Origin: an uncultured Oscillospiraceae bacterium
GTDB taxonomy: Bacteria; Bacillota; Clostridia; Oscillospirales; Oscillospiraceae
Assembly: GCA_910587255.1 (NCBI GenBank)
Contig: CAJUKT010000121.1
Span: 58,133-122,132 of the forward strand
Direction of reading: 5' to 3'
DNA length: 64,000 nucleotides
Of this stretch, positions 57,652 through 64,000 are shown in pieces. The notes under the pieces were generated by a model. That model was not told where the DNA came from, did no database searches, and saw nothing but the letters and a program-made list of their open reading frames with translations. Every line of letters starts with the position of its first letter. Position 1 is the first letter of the stretch. Position numbers and translations under genes: made by a program.

Positions 57652-58373
57652 TGCTGGGCCCCTCCCTCTCGGACCGCTTCAGCCAGATCAATGGTACCGG
57701 CATAGTAAGCCTTGCCGATAATAGCCCCGTACAGCCCCATGTCCCGAAGCCGTTTCACGTCATCCAGGGTGGTCACCCCGCCGGAGGCCACGATATCACA
57801 CCCAACTGCACTTTGCAGCGCGGCAAGCTGACCAAAGCTGGGCCCGCAAAGCATCCCATCAGTGGCGATATCTGTGAAAATTATTGTCCTTATCCCTTTC
57901 TCCTCCATCTTTTGGGCCAGCTCTAAATAATCAAGTCCAGAATCCTGCTCCCAGCCCGCCGTACGCACCCGACCGTTCAAGCAGTCAATGCCCACAGCCA
58001 CCCGGTCTGGTCCATACTGCTTCAGCGCATATTCCACCACCTCGGGATGGGCAGCGGCGGCGGAGCCGATGACCATGCGGGCCGCTCCTGCTCCAGCCAC
58101 GGCGTCCACATCCGCACAACTTTTGATCCCGCCGCCCAGTTCAACCTGAAGATCGGATTGCTGAATGACTTCATGAATGGCGGGAAAATTTTGCCGTATT
58201 CCATCTCGAGCGCCGTCCAAATCCACCATATGCACCCACCTTGCCCCAGCGGCGGCAAAGATCCGGGCAGTTTCCATCGCATTGTCTGCCACCTGGCTGG
58301 CGGTGGAAAATTCCCCTTTTCGCAGGCGGACACACCGCCCGTCCTTCATATCAATGGCAGGTAAAATAATCAT
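57648..58373 (-). CDS. hisA: HisA isomerase
   Basis: A 241-residue ProFAR isomerase; the first half of the barrel includes LPAIDMKDGRCVRLRKG and VELGGGIKSCADVDA, the second half IFTDIATDGMLCGPSFG and ASGGVTTLDDVKRLRD. ATG 58373 overlaps the hisH stop. It converts the open form to the substrate of HisF-HisH. Confidence 0.95.
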   Translation of the reverse strand: MIILPAIDMKDGRCVRLRKGEFSTASQVADNAMETARIFAAAGARWVHMVDLDGARDGIRQNFPAIHEVIQQSDLQVELGGGIKSCADVDAVAGAGAARMVIGSAAAAHPEVVEYALKQYGPDRVAVGIDCLNGRVRTAGWEQDSGLDYLELAQKMEEKGIRTIIFTDIATDGMLCGPSFGQLAALQSAVGCDIVASGGVTTLDDVKRLRDMGLYGAIIGKAYYAGTIDLAEAVREGGAQQ

Positions 58374-58978
58374 CCAATCAATTCTCCAAAATTTTTCAAA
58401 ATTTGCAAGCCGGCCTCTCCACTTTTTTCCGGGTGGAACTGACAGCCATATACCCCATTGTGGGCTACCGCCGCAGTCACGTCCGAACCATATTGGGTGC
58501 GGGCGATCACATCCTCCTCCCGTGCCGCCTGGCCGCAATAGGAATGAACAAAGTATACATAGGTTCCGTTATCTAAGCCCCGGAACAACGGCGAACCGTT
58601 CTGAATCTCCAGGCTGTTCCAGCCGATATGAGGCAGCTTAAATCTCGTCTCAATCCGTTTAACATAACCACTGACAAGTTTTAATCCTTCACACTTTTCT
58701 CCTTCTTCTCCCCAGTCAAACAGAAGCTGCATTCCTAGGCATATGCCTAAAATCGGCTTGCGTCCCACCTGTCGGACCACCACCTGATCCAGCCCGGTAT
58801 TCCGCAGCTTGTTTGCCGCATCTGGAAAGGCCCCCACTCCGGGGAGGATCACGGCATCCGCCCGCTCCAGCTCCCCGGAATCACCAGTGATCGAGGTTCT
58901 TTGCCCCACATAGGTCATTGCGTTAGATACGCTTTTTAGATTGCCCACACCATAGTCCACAATGGCAGTATATCCCAT
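58370..58978 (-). CDS. hisH: Imidazole glycerol phosphate synthase subunit HisH
   Basis: A 202-residue glutamine amidotransferase. The nucleophile Cys is in ILGICLGMQLLFD, with the triad His-Glu in CQFHPEKSGEAG. ATG 58978 is used, overlapping the hisB stop; a GTG at 58981 is also possible. It supplies ammonia to HisF. Confidence 0.94.
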   Translation of the reverse strand: MGYTAIVDYGVGNLKSVSNAMTYVGQRTSITGDSGELERADAVILPGVGAFPDAANKLRNTGLDQVVVRQVGRKPILGICLGMQLLFDWGEEGEKCEGLKLVSGYVKRIETRFKLPHIGWNSLEIQNGSPLFRGLDNGTYVYFVHSYCGQAAREEDVIARTQYGSDVTAAVAHNGVYGCQFHPEKSGEAGLQILKNFGELIG

Positions 58979-59553
58979 CACAGCGCCCCCTTGGTGGAGA
59001 TGATATCCCCGCCCGCAATCCCTACAGCCTCTTTTAAAGCCAACCCCAAGGATTTGAACAGCGCCTCAGTAATGTGGTGGGCATTCCCGCCATATTCGCG
59101 TTTTTGATGTAAAGTAATTCCACCGTTCACCGAAAGCGCTCTCATGAATTCCTCTGTCAAACAGCTGTCATATCCGCCGATCATAGGCTGAGGCATGGGC
59201 GCATCGAACACCAGATAAGGCCGGCTGGAGAGATCCAGCACTGTGCGGCACAGAGCCTCGTCCATGGGCACAAATGCCATGCCGTAGCGGCGGATTCCCT
59301 TTTTGTCCCCCAACGCCTCCCGGAGCGCCTGGCCCAGCACGATGCCCACATCCTCCACCGTATGATGGCCGTCCACATGCAGATCCCCCAGAGCGGACAG
59401 CTCCAGCCCAAACCCGGCATAAAACGCCAGGGCGGTGAGCATGTGGTCAAAAAATCCGATGCCGGTGGACACGCTTATTTCTCCACCTTCCAAACACAGG
59501 GCAACGCTCACATCGGTCTCTTTGGTGGTACGCTGTATGGATGCCTGCCGCAT
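58978..59553 (-). CDS. hisB: Imidazoleglycerol-phosphate dehydratase
   Basis: A 191-residue HisB (monofunctional). Metal-binding His/Glu motifs are FFDHMLTALAFYAGFG, DGHHTVEDVGIVLG, and near the C-terminus HHITEALFKSLG. It follows a Phd-like gene across a 56-bp gap on the same strand. Confidence 0.95.
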   Translation of the reverse strand: MRQASIQRTTKETDVSVALCLEGGEISVSTGIGFFDHMLTALAFYAGFGLELSALGDLHVDGHHTVEDVGIVLGQALREALGDKKGIRRYGMAFVPMDEALCRTVLDLSSRPYLVFDAPMPQPMIGGYDSCLTEEFMRALSVNGGITLHQKREYGGNAHHITEALFKSLGLALKEAVGIAGGDIISTKGAL

Positions 59554-59609
59554 AGACAGTTCCTCCTTATCTGCTTATCAAGTACATATTTTGAACACGT
59601 TTCAATACC

Positions 59610-60005
59610 TCACTCTATCTCCTTGGAAAACAGTTCCTCCACCAATTCCCTGGCGCCATCAATGCGGGATGCGGGAACAAAGAAACGGATACTTTCTGAT
59701 AGGCCGCCTGTCTTAATGGCAAGTCCAGCCCCCAGCGAGCTCTCCTTGAAAAAGGGGATGCCGTTCTGCTGCAAAACGTCTGCCAGCATCCCCGCCCAAA
59801 TGGGGCTTTGCTCTGTCAAATAGCACATCTTCTCCGGCTGTACAGCCTGAGGCGCCGCGGTCAGTGCCTCATACGCCTCCATACTCATGATAACCAAGTC
59901 GCTGTAACCGTTTTTTGTGATAAATACCGGCTCGTTCTTCCCATGGCAAAGCTCTGATATCTTTGTGGTGTTCCGCAAATCTGTAATCGGTATAATGATC
60001 GGCAT
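59610..60005 (-). CDS. Phd/YefM-like antitoxin fused to DUF2007-like domain
   Basis: A 131-residue protein. Residues about 1-50 (MPIIIPITDLRNTTKISELCHG, then NEPVFITKNGYSDLVIMSMEAYE) are the Phd/YefM antitoxin DNA-binding fold. The C-terminal half (LADVLQQNGIPFFKESSLGAGLAIKTGG) resembles DUF2007-type domains rather than the toxin-binding tail. No toxin gene is adjacent. ATG 60005 follows AAAGGAGGGCTTTAT, and the gene has its own promoter. It may be a solitary regulator within the his operon. Confidence 0.75.
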   Translation of the reverse strand: MPIIIPITDLRNTTKISELCHGKNEPVFITKNGYSDLVIMSMEAYEALTAAPQAVQPEKMCYLTEQSPIWAGMLADVLQQNGIPFFKESSLGAGLAIKTGGLSESIRFFVPASRIDGARELVEELFSKEIE

Positions 60006-60031
60006 ATAAAGCCCTCCTTTCGACGTACGCA

Positions 60032-60060
60032 ATTATATCATAATAATATACATATTGCAA
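60032..60060 (-). promoter_or_regulatory. Internal promoter of the Phd-like gene
   Basis: On the minus strand TTGCAA (60060-60055), 17 bp, TATAAT (60037-60032). It lies between hisD and the Phd-like gene, so hisB and later genes may also be read from it. Confidence 0.8.
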
Positions 60061-60080
60061 GGCATTTTTATGCCTGTACC

Positions 60081-61358
60081 TCATCCTTCAAACCGAACCT
60101 GAATGGAATTGGCATGGGCTGTCAGCTTTTCCGCCTGGGCCAGTGCGATAATTTCCCGGGATATGGGCTCCAGCGCCTCTCTATCGAACTCCAGTACGCT
60201 TATGGACTTCAAAAAGCTGTCTACGCTGAGCGGCGAGAAGAACCGAGCGGTGCCGCTGGTAGGCAGCACATGGTCCGGCCCTGCCAAATAATCCCCCAGG
60301 GGTTCCGGCGTATAGGCCCCCAGAAACACAGCCCCCGCATTTTTCACGCGGGGAAGCAGCTCTCGGGGCATTTTTGTGACGATCTCCAGATGCTCCGGCG
60401 CAATTTCATTGGCCAGCTCCACACACTGTTCCAGGCCACCGCACACGATGGCGCAGCCAAAGTCCCGAAGGGAGGTCTCCATAATCTCGGAACGGCTGAG
60501 ATATCCGCTCTGACGGATGATCTCCCCGTCCACCTCCTGAGCCAGCCCCATGGAATCGGTTAACAGCACCGCCGAGGCCAGCTTGTCATGTTCCGCCTGG
60601 CTGAGCAGGTCGGCGGCTATGAACTTTGGGTCGGCAGTCTCATCGGCGATGACCAGCACCTCCGACGGTCCGGCTACCATATCAATATCCAGCGTTCCAT
60701 AAGCCAGCCGCTTGGCCGCCGCCACATAAGCATTCCCTGGCCCCACCAGCTTGTCCACTTTGGGGATAAATCCCGCGCCATAGGTGACGGCCGCCACGGC
60801 CTGGGCGCCTCCCACGGCGATTACCCGGTCCACCCCCGCGATTTTTGCCGCGGCCAAAACCGCGTCACTGAGGTTTTCCGTGGGCGGCGTGAGCATGACA
60901 ATCTCCTCCACGCCCGCCGTCTTTGCGGGAATGGCGTTCATCAGCACCGAGCTGGGGTAGGCAGCAGTTCCGCCAGGGACATAGATTCCCACCCGGCTCA
61001 GCCCCCTGACGATGCGGCCGACATTTCCCCCATCAGGGGATTTCCACTCCATAGACCGAACCAGAAGCTTTTCATTGTAGTCCCGGATATTCCGGGCAGC
61101 GTGCTCCAGTGCGGCGGTAAGCTCCTTTGGACAGACGGCATACGCCTCATCCAACCGATCCTTGGACAGCTCATAGGGCGCCCTATGGTCGAATTGGAGG
61201 CTGTATTTCTCCACCGCCGGCATCCCCTCCGCCCGCACATTTTCCATGATGGCCTTGACGGCCAGCTCAATATCAGCGTTCTTCTCCGCAGCCCGCGCCC
61301 GCATGGCGTCCAGCTGGCAGCGTTCCGCAATCCCATCCGCTCTGATGATGGCAATCAT
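60081..61358 (-). CDS. hisD: Histidinol dehydrogenase
   Basis: A 425-residue enzyme of the last two histidine steps. Diagnostic blocks are GLSRVGIYVPGGTAAYPSSVLMNA, GPGNAYVAAAKRLAYG, DMVAGPSEVLVIAD and LLSQAEHDKLASA, holding zinc and catalytic His residues. It overlaps hisG by 4 bp. Confidence 0.96.
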   Translation of the reverse strand: MIAIIRADGIAERCQLDAMRARAAEKNADIELAVKAIMENVRAEGMPAVEKYSLQFDHRAPYELSKDRLDEAYAVCPKELTAALEHAARNIRDYNEKLLVRSMEWKSPDGGNVGRIVRGLSRVGIYVPGGTAAYPSSVLMNAIPAKTAGVEEIVMLTPPTENLSDAVLAAAKIAGVDRVIAVGGAQAVAAVTYGAGFIPKVDKLVGPGNAYVAAAKRLAYGTLDIDMVAGPSEVLVIADETADPKFIAADLLSQAEHDKLASAVLLTDSMGLAQEVDGEIIRQSGYLSRSEIMETSLRDFGCAIVCGGLEQCVELANEIAPEHLEIVTKMPRELLPRVKNAGAVFLGAYTPEPLGDYLAGPDHVLPTSGTARFFSPLSVDSFLKSISVLEFDREALEPISREIIALAQAEKLTAHANSIQVRFEG

Positions 61359-61996
61359 GCCTCTCCCCCCAATTCCCGCTCCACACGGAATAAAAAGTCA
61401 GTGATCTCATTTTTGTACAGCTTCATCGCCGCAGTGTTCACAATAAGCCGCGCCGACACCTGGGCCACATCCTCAATAGGCTCCAAACCGTTTTCCTTTA
61501 ACGTGGCTCCCGTCTCCACAATGTCCACAATACCGTCAGCCAAATCCAAAATGGGGGCCAGCTCCACGCTGCCCTCAATTTTGATGATATCCACATCCAT
61601 TCCTTTGCCCTCAAAGAAGGCTCGGGTGACATTGGGGTATTTGGACGCCACCCGCCGGGTCTTGTAGGTGCCGTAGAAATCGCAGCCCCTTTTCACCGCC
61701 AAGGCAAAGCGGCACCGTCCAAAGCCCAAATCCAGCACTTCATAAAAAGCCCCGCCCTTTTCCAAAACAGTGTCCTTCCCCACCACGCCCAAATCACAGA
61801 CGCCATGTTCCACATAGGTGATGACATCCGGCGCTTTGGCCAGCACCACATCCAACGGATAGTTAGGCAGCGCATGGATCAGCCGCCGTCCAGGGCTGCG
61901 CACCGGGGTACAGTCCAGCCCCGCGGCCTCAAACATCTCCACGGATTTTTCTTGTAGCCGCCCTTTGGTCAGGGCAATTCTCAGCCGCTCGCTCAT
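61355..61996 (-). CDS. hisG: ATP phosphoribosyltransferase, short form HisG
   Basis: A 213-residue HisG, lacking the C-terminal regulatory domain and so dependent on HisZ. Conserved: LRIALTKGRLQEKSVEMFEAAG, DVITYVEHGVCDLGVVGKD and DGIVDIVETGATLKENGL. ATG 61996 is preferred over an upstream GTG at 62008. It overlaps hisZ by 4 bp. Confidence 0.93.
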   Translation of the reverse strand: MSERLRIALTKGRLQEKSVEMFEAAGLDCTPVRSPGRRLIHALPNYPLDVVLAKAPDVITYVEHGVCDLGVVGKDTVLEKGGAFYEVLDLGFGRCRFALAVKRGCDFYGTYKTRRVASKYPNVTRAFFEGKGMDVDIIKIEGSVELAPILDLADGIVDIVETGATLKENGLEPIEDVAQVSARLIVNTAAMKLYKNEITDFLFRVERELGGEA

Positions 61997-63159
61997 ATCG
62001 GCAGCCACCTCTCTCCTTCACAATCCACCAGCAGCACCTGGGCTGCTCCCTTCTCCCGGGCCAGATTCATGGTGCTTTCCAGGGTTCGGCAGGGGGAGAG
62101 TTCACAGCTCCCGGCGGGGCTGCTGTCCACCAACGCCAGCGCCCGGGCCAGCAGGCCGGGGCCGTAGTGGATAACCGTTTTCAATTTTGGTGTCTCTACA
62201 TCAAGGCAGGCCCCCACCGCGTCCACGTCTACGGCAAAGCCGATGGCCTCCGCCCTGCGGCCAAACTGCTCCATCAGCCCGTCATACCGTCCCCCGGACA
62301 GCACAGGGGCTCCCGCGCCCTCAACATAGCCCCGGAACACCAGCCCGGTGTAGTAGTCCAATTGATGGACCAGTCCCAAATCAAAGCGGACGCAGCCCCC
62401 GTATCCGGCCTCCGACAACTCGCTATACAGCCGCCCCAGATGATCCAGGCTGTCACAGGGCCCCGCCAACTTCCGGGCCTCATCCAGCACCTCCACTCCT
62501 CCAAATAGATAGGGCAGGCGGCGCAGGGCGGCGCAGGCACCCTCTCCCCGGTAGGGCTCCAACATATCGTTGAGCAGAGCAAAGTTTTTGCCCTCGATGG
62601 CGGCCCGCAGCCGCTCTAATTCCTCCTGGGGCATATTCATCTGCCCGGCCAGCGTCCGATAGAAGCCGGCGTGGCCCAGCTCGATGTGAAACTGCGGCAA
62701 AGTGCAGGCGCGCAGCGCATCCACCGCCATGGCCACCATCTCCAGATCGGCCTTGTCCCCCACCGCACCGATCATTTCCACCCCGCACTGAGCAATCTCA
62801 CGACTGCCGCCCGCATGGGCCTGTCGGTCACGGAACACGGTCTGGTCGTAATACAGCCGCTGGGGCAGCGCCAGGTGCCTCAGCTTGGTGGCTGCCACCC
62901 GGGCGATGGGGGCGGTGCAGTCGGGCCGCATAACCATGATTTTCCCGGAACGGTCAATGATCTTCAGCATGGTCTCCTGCGGAACTGGGTTGCCGGATTG
63001 GACAAATAAATCGTAAAACTCCACATCAGGGGTGATAACCTCGGTATAGCCCCGGCGGCGGAACAGCTCCACCAGCGCAGACTGCACCTGCCGTCGCTCC
63101 AGGCACTCAGCAAACAGCCGGTCCCGGGTCCCCTCGGGAGTGTTGATGTGTATGTTCAT
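61993..63159 (-). CDS. hisZ: HisZ regulatory subunit
   Basis: A 388-residue HisRS-like protein without tRNA-synthetase role; the opening TPEGTRDRLFAECLERRQVQ and motif-2-like MRPDCTAPIARVAATKLRHL match the HisZ family. It activates the short HisG. It is the first his gene, 40 bp downstream of the promoter. Confidence 0.9.
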   Translation of the reverse strand: MNIHINTPEGTRDRLFAECLERRQVQSALVELFRRRGYTEVITPDVEFYDLFVQSGNPVPQETMLKIIDRSGKIMVMRPDCTAPIARVAATKLRHLALPQRLYYDQTVFRDRQAHAGGSREIAQCGVEMIGAVGDKADLEMVAMAVDALRACTLPQFHIELGHAGFYRTLAGQMNMPQEELERLRAAIEGKNFALLNDMLEPYRGEGACAALRRLPYLFGGVEVLDEARKLAGPCDSLDHLGRLYSELSEAGYGGCVRFDLGLVHQLDYYTGLVFRGYVEGAGAPVLSGGRYDGLMEQFGRRAEAIGFAVDVDAVGACLDVETPKLKTVIHYGPGLLARALALVDSSPAGSCELSPCRTLESTMNLAREKGAAQVLLVDCEGERWLPI

Positions 63160-63196
63160 GAGACAGCCTCCAGATTCTTTATCTCGCTAATGTAAT

Positions 63197-63212
63197 GAAT
63201 ATTAGCATATTC
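63197..63212. promoter_or_regulatory. Palindrome over the his promoter
   Basis: GAATAT-TAGC-ATATTC, a perfect 6-4-6 inverted repeat, covers the -10 box of the his promoter. It is a candidate operator; no T-box or riboswitch is seen. Confidence 0.5.
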
Positions 63213-63227
63213 GTGCCTTCCTGTCAA
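63199..63227 (-). promoter_or_regulatory. Promoter of the his operon
   Basis: On the minus strand TTGACA (63227-63222), 17 bp, TAATAT (63204-63199). The hisZ start is 40 bp further. Confidence 0.85.
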
Positions 63228-63257
63228 CCCCAGATCGACCCCCTTGCAAAAGCGCCC

Positions 63258-63286
63258 TTTACATGATATACTTGAAACAATAATCT
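63258..63286 (+). promoter_or_regulatory. Promoter of the P-loop kinase remnant
   Basis: TTTACA (63258-63263), 17 bp, TAATCT (63281-63286), then TTGGAGGAGATCGTC before ATG 63306. Confidence 0.65.
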
Positions 63287-63305
63287 AAATTTGGAGGAGA
63301 TCGTC

Positions 63306-63733
63306 ATGCTGATCGCGATTTTTGGCGAGAGCTGCACAGGTAAAACCACCTTGGCGGAGCGTCTCAATGCTGCCGCACAGGGGAAATCTACAGCGGAAAG
63401 GACTATTTGCGGCTGGCAAAAAGTGAGAGCGAAGCCGTCCAGCTGTTTCAAACGCTGCTGGCCAATGCCGTTCATGGGGAAAACGTGATTTACGTCACCA
63501 CCGAGCGGGAGCACCTGGCATTGCTCCCGGATGGCGCTGTCCGCATCCTGGTCACGGCGGAGCTTGACACCATCAAAGAGCGCTTTGCCGCCCGGATGCA
63601 CGGCGTCCTTCCCGCCCCGGTAGCCGCCATGCTGGAGAAAAAACACGGCTGCTTCGATCATGAGCCCCATGATTTTCATGTCCATAACGGCTGCCCGGAC
63701 GCCGAGGAGATATGCCGGAGCATTTTTAGCTGA
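63306..63733 (+). pseudogene. Frameshifted P-loop kinase-like gene
   Basis: The first frame begins MLIAIFGESCTGKTTLAERL with a Walker A (GESCTGKTT) and runs to about 63383. The natural continuation, GEIYSGKDYLRLAKSESEAVQLF and a kinase-like core (LLANAVHGENVIYVTTE, ILVTAELDTIKERFAARMHG), lies in the -1 frame to 63733. The shift falls at a GGGG run (63380-63383), so one base appears missing. A strong promoter and ribosome site suggest recent decay, a sequencing error, or slippage. Substrate unknown. Confidence 0.65.
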
Positions 63734-63789
63734 ATGAAAAGAGGCCGCTCAACAATGGCAAAGTGCCGCAACGAAGTATTCTATGTAAG

Positions 63790-63828
63790 GCAGGGCTGTG
63801 ACTGTAAAAGGTCACAGTCCTGCTTTTT
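63790..63828. terminator. Hairpin with T-run near right edge
   Basis: GCAGGGCTGTGAC, loop TGTAAAAG, GTCACAGTCCTGC then TTTTT on the plus strand. It lies between the kinase remnant and the recombinase end. Confidence 0.75.
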
Positions 63829-64000
63829 CAGGCCGTTTTCCGCTCTTTACGCCACTGTCCTCTGCCGTCCCCGGCTTCACAGAGGTTGTCAGCGATGTCA
63901 ATGATCCCAGCGGCCTTGTAGTAAATCTCAATCTTTTGCCTGCGGTGCCCACTGCTCTTGTCGGGAGCGTGGACGATGATCTTGTCAACCAGTTCGTTCA
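63828..64000 (-). CDS. Large serine recombinase, C-terminal part (truncated by window)
   Basis: At least 56 residues of the C-terminus are visible on the minus strand: NELVDKIIVHAPDKSSGHRRQKIEIYYKAAGIIDI, then a tail. This matches the DUF4368-type C-terminal region of large serine recombinases, which integrate and excise mobile elements. The gene runs off the window at 64000. It indicates another integrative element beyond the right edge. The catalytic domain is not in view. Confidence 0.75.
   Translation of the reverse strand, partial: NELVDKIIVHAPDKSSGHRRQKIEIYYKAAGIIDIADNLCEAGDGRGQWRKERKTA

Noticed and set aside
60588..61667. 359-codon plus-strand open frame opposite hisD and hisG
   Set aside because: hisD and hisG are unmistakable on the minus strand; the plus frame is Arg/His-rich without motifs.
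63160..63196. T-box or histidine-sensing leader upstream of hisZ
   Set aside because: The leader is only about 35 nt and lacks the T-box specifier loop and TGGNACCGCG core.
63380..63386. Programmed -1 frameshift signal in the kinase remnant
   Set aside because: The site does not follow the canonical slippery heptamer and no strong downstream stem was seen; decay or a read error is more likely.

Overview
The window comes from a GC-rich, endospore-forming Bacillota chromosome, most likely a gut member of the Oscillospiraceae in class Clostridia. This placement is an inference from gene content: sigma-H, SpoIIM, CwlD, SpoIVFA/SpoIVFB and CotJ-like sporulation genes, a SCIFF ranthipeptide locus, both ATP- and PPi-type phosphofructokinases, and short-form HisG with HisZ. 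No 16S rRNA gene is present.

Layout. (1) 1-3776: the late end of a prophage or phage-derived element, reading rightward. It holds a truncated tail protein, tandem CD1375-type micro-proteins, membrane proteins and a three-module endolysin, and ends at a strong terminator. (2) 3830-15235: an 11-kb accessory block of about 27 small, tightly packed, mostly unrecognised plus-strand genes. Two near-identical sigma-70 promoters (4403-4431 and 10345-10373) feed it, each with the same 15-bp palindrome between -35 and -10 and a related palindrome just downstream. A small HTH protein at the end of the first operon is the natural candidate regulator. This is the least explained part of the window. (3) 15352-17633: a CotJA-CotJB fusion gene (minus strand) and a SCIFF peptide/radical SAM maturase pair. 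(4) 17978-23560: spoIIM, xerD, ruvC, ruvA, a P-loop gene, ruvB, sigH and a zinc-ribbon protein. (5) 23702-28985: purB, ATP-type pfkA, a divergent pyrophosphatase-like gene, then PPi-type pfp and fba on the opposite strand. (6) 29099-36086: amidase-like protein, MBL hydrolase, a second tyrosine recombinase, radA, cwlD, a TrmK-Nif3 fusion, a DUF1858 protein and tRNA-Gln(CUG). (7) 36209-50758, all minus strand: FAH-family enzyme, ysxC, lon, clpX, clpP, tig, phosphoesterase, thrC, dipeptidase, yraN, rnhB, rbgA, rplS, and the spoIVFB/spoIVFA pair. (8) 51038-55665: a more AT-rich patch with a GtrII-like membrane protein, a DinB-like protein, a 167-bp palindromic MITE-like element, a methyltransferase, tRNA-Gly(CCC), a 27-aa peptide gene with its own promoter and terminator, and a Bax-inhibitor-like protein. 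(9) 55668-63227: a histidine operon hisZ-G-D-B-H-A-F-I-E interrupted by a Phd-like/DUF2007-like gene and a P-loop gene. (10) 63258-64000: a frameshifted P-loop kinase remnant and the C-terminus of a large serine recombinase, marking another mobile element beyond the right edge.

How it fits together. The chromosomal core combines spore morphogenesis (sigH, spoIIM, cwlD, spoIVFA/B, cotJ), recombination and repair (ruvABC, radA, xerD), protein quality control (tig, clpP, clpX, lon), glycolysis at the fructose-phosphate node, and histidine synthesis. Mobile DNA lies at both ends. Small-gene starts were chosen from Shine-Dalgarno spacing; functions in the accessory block are mostly unknown.
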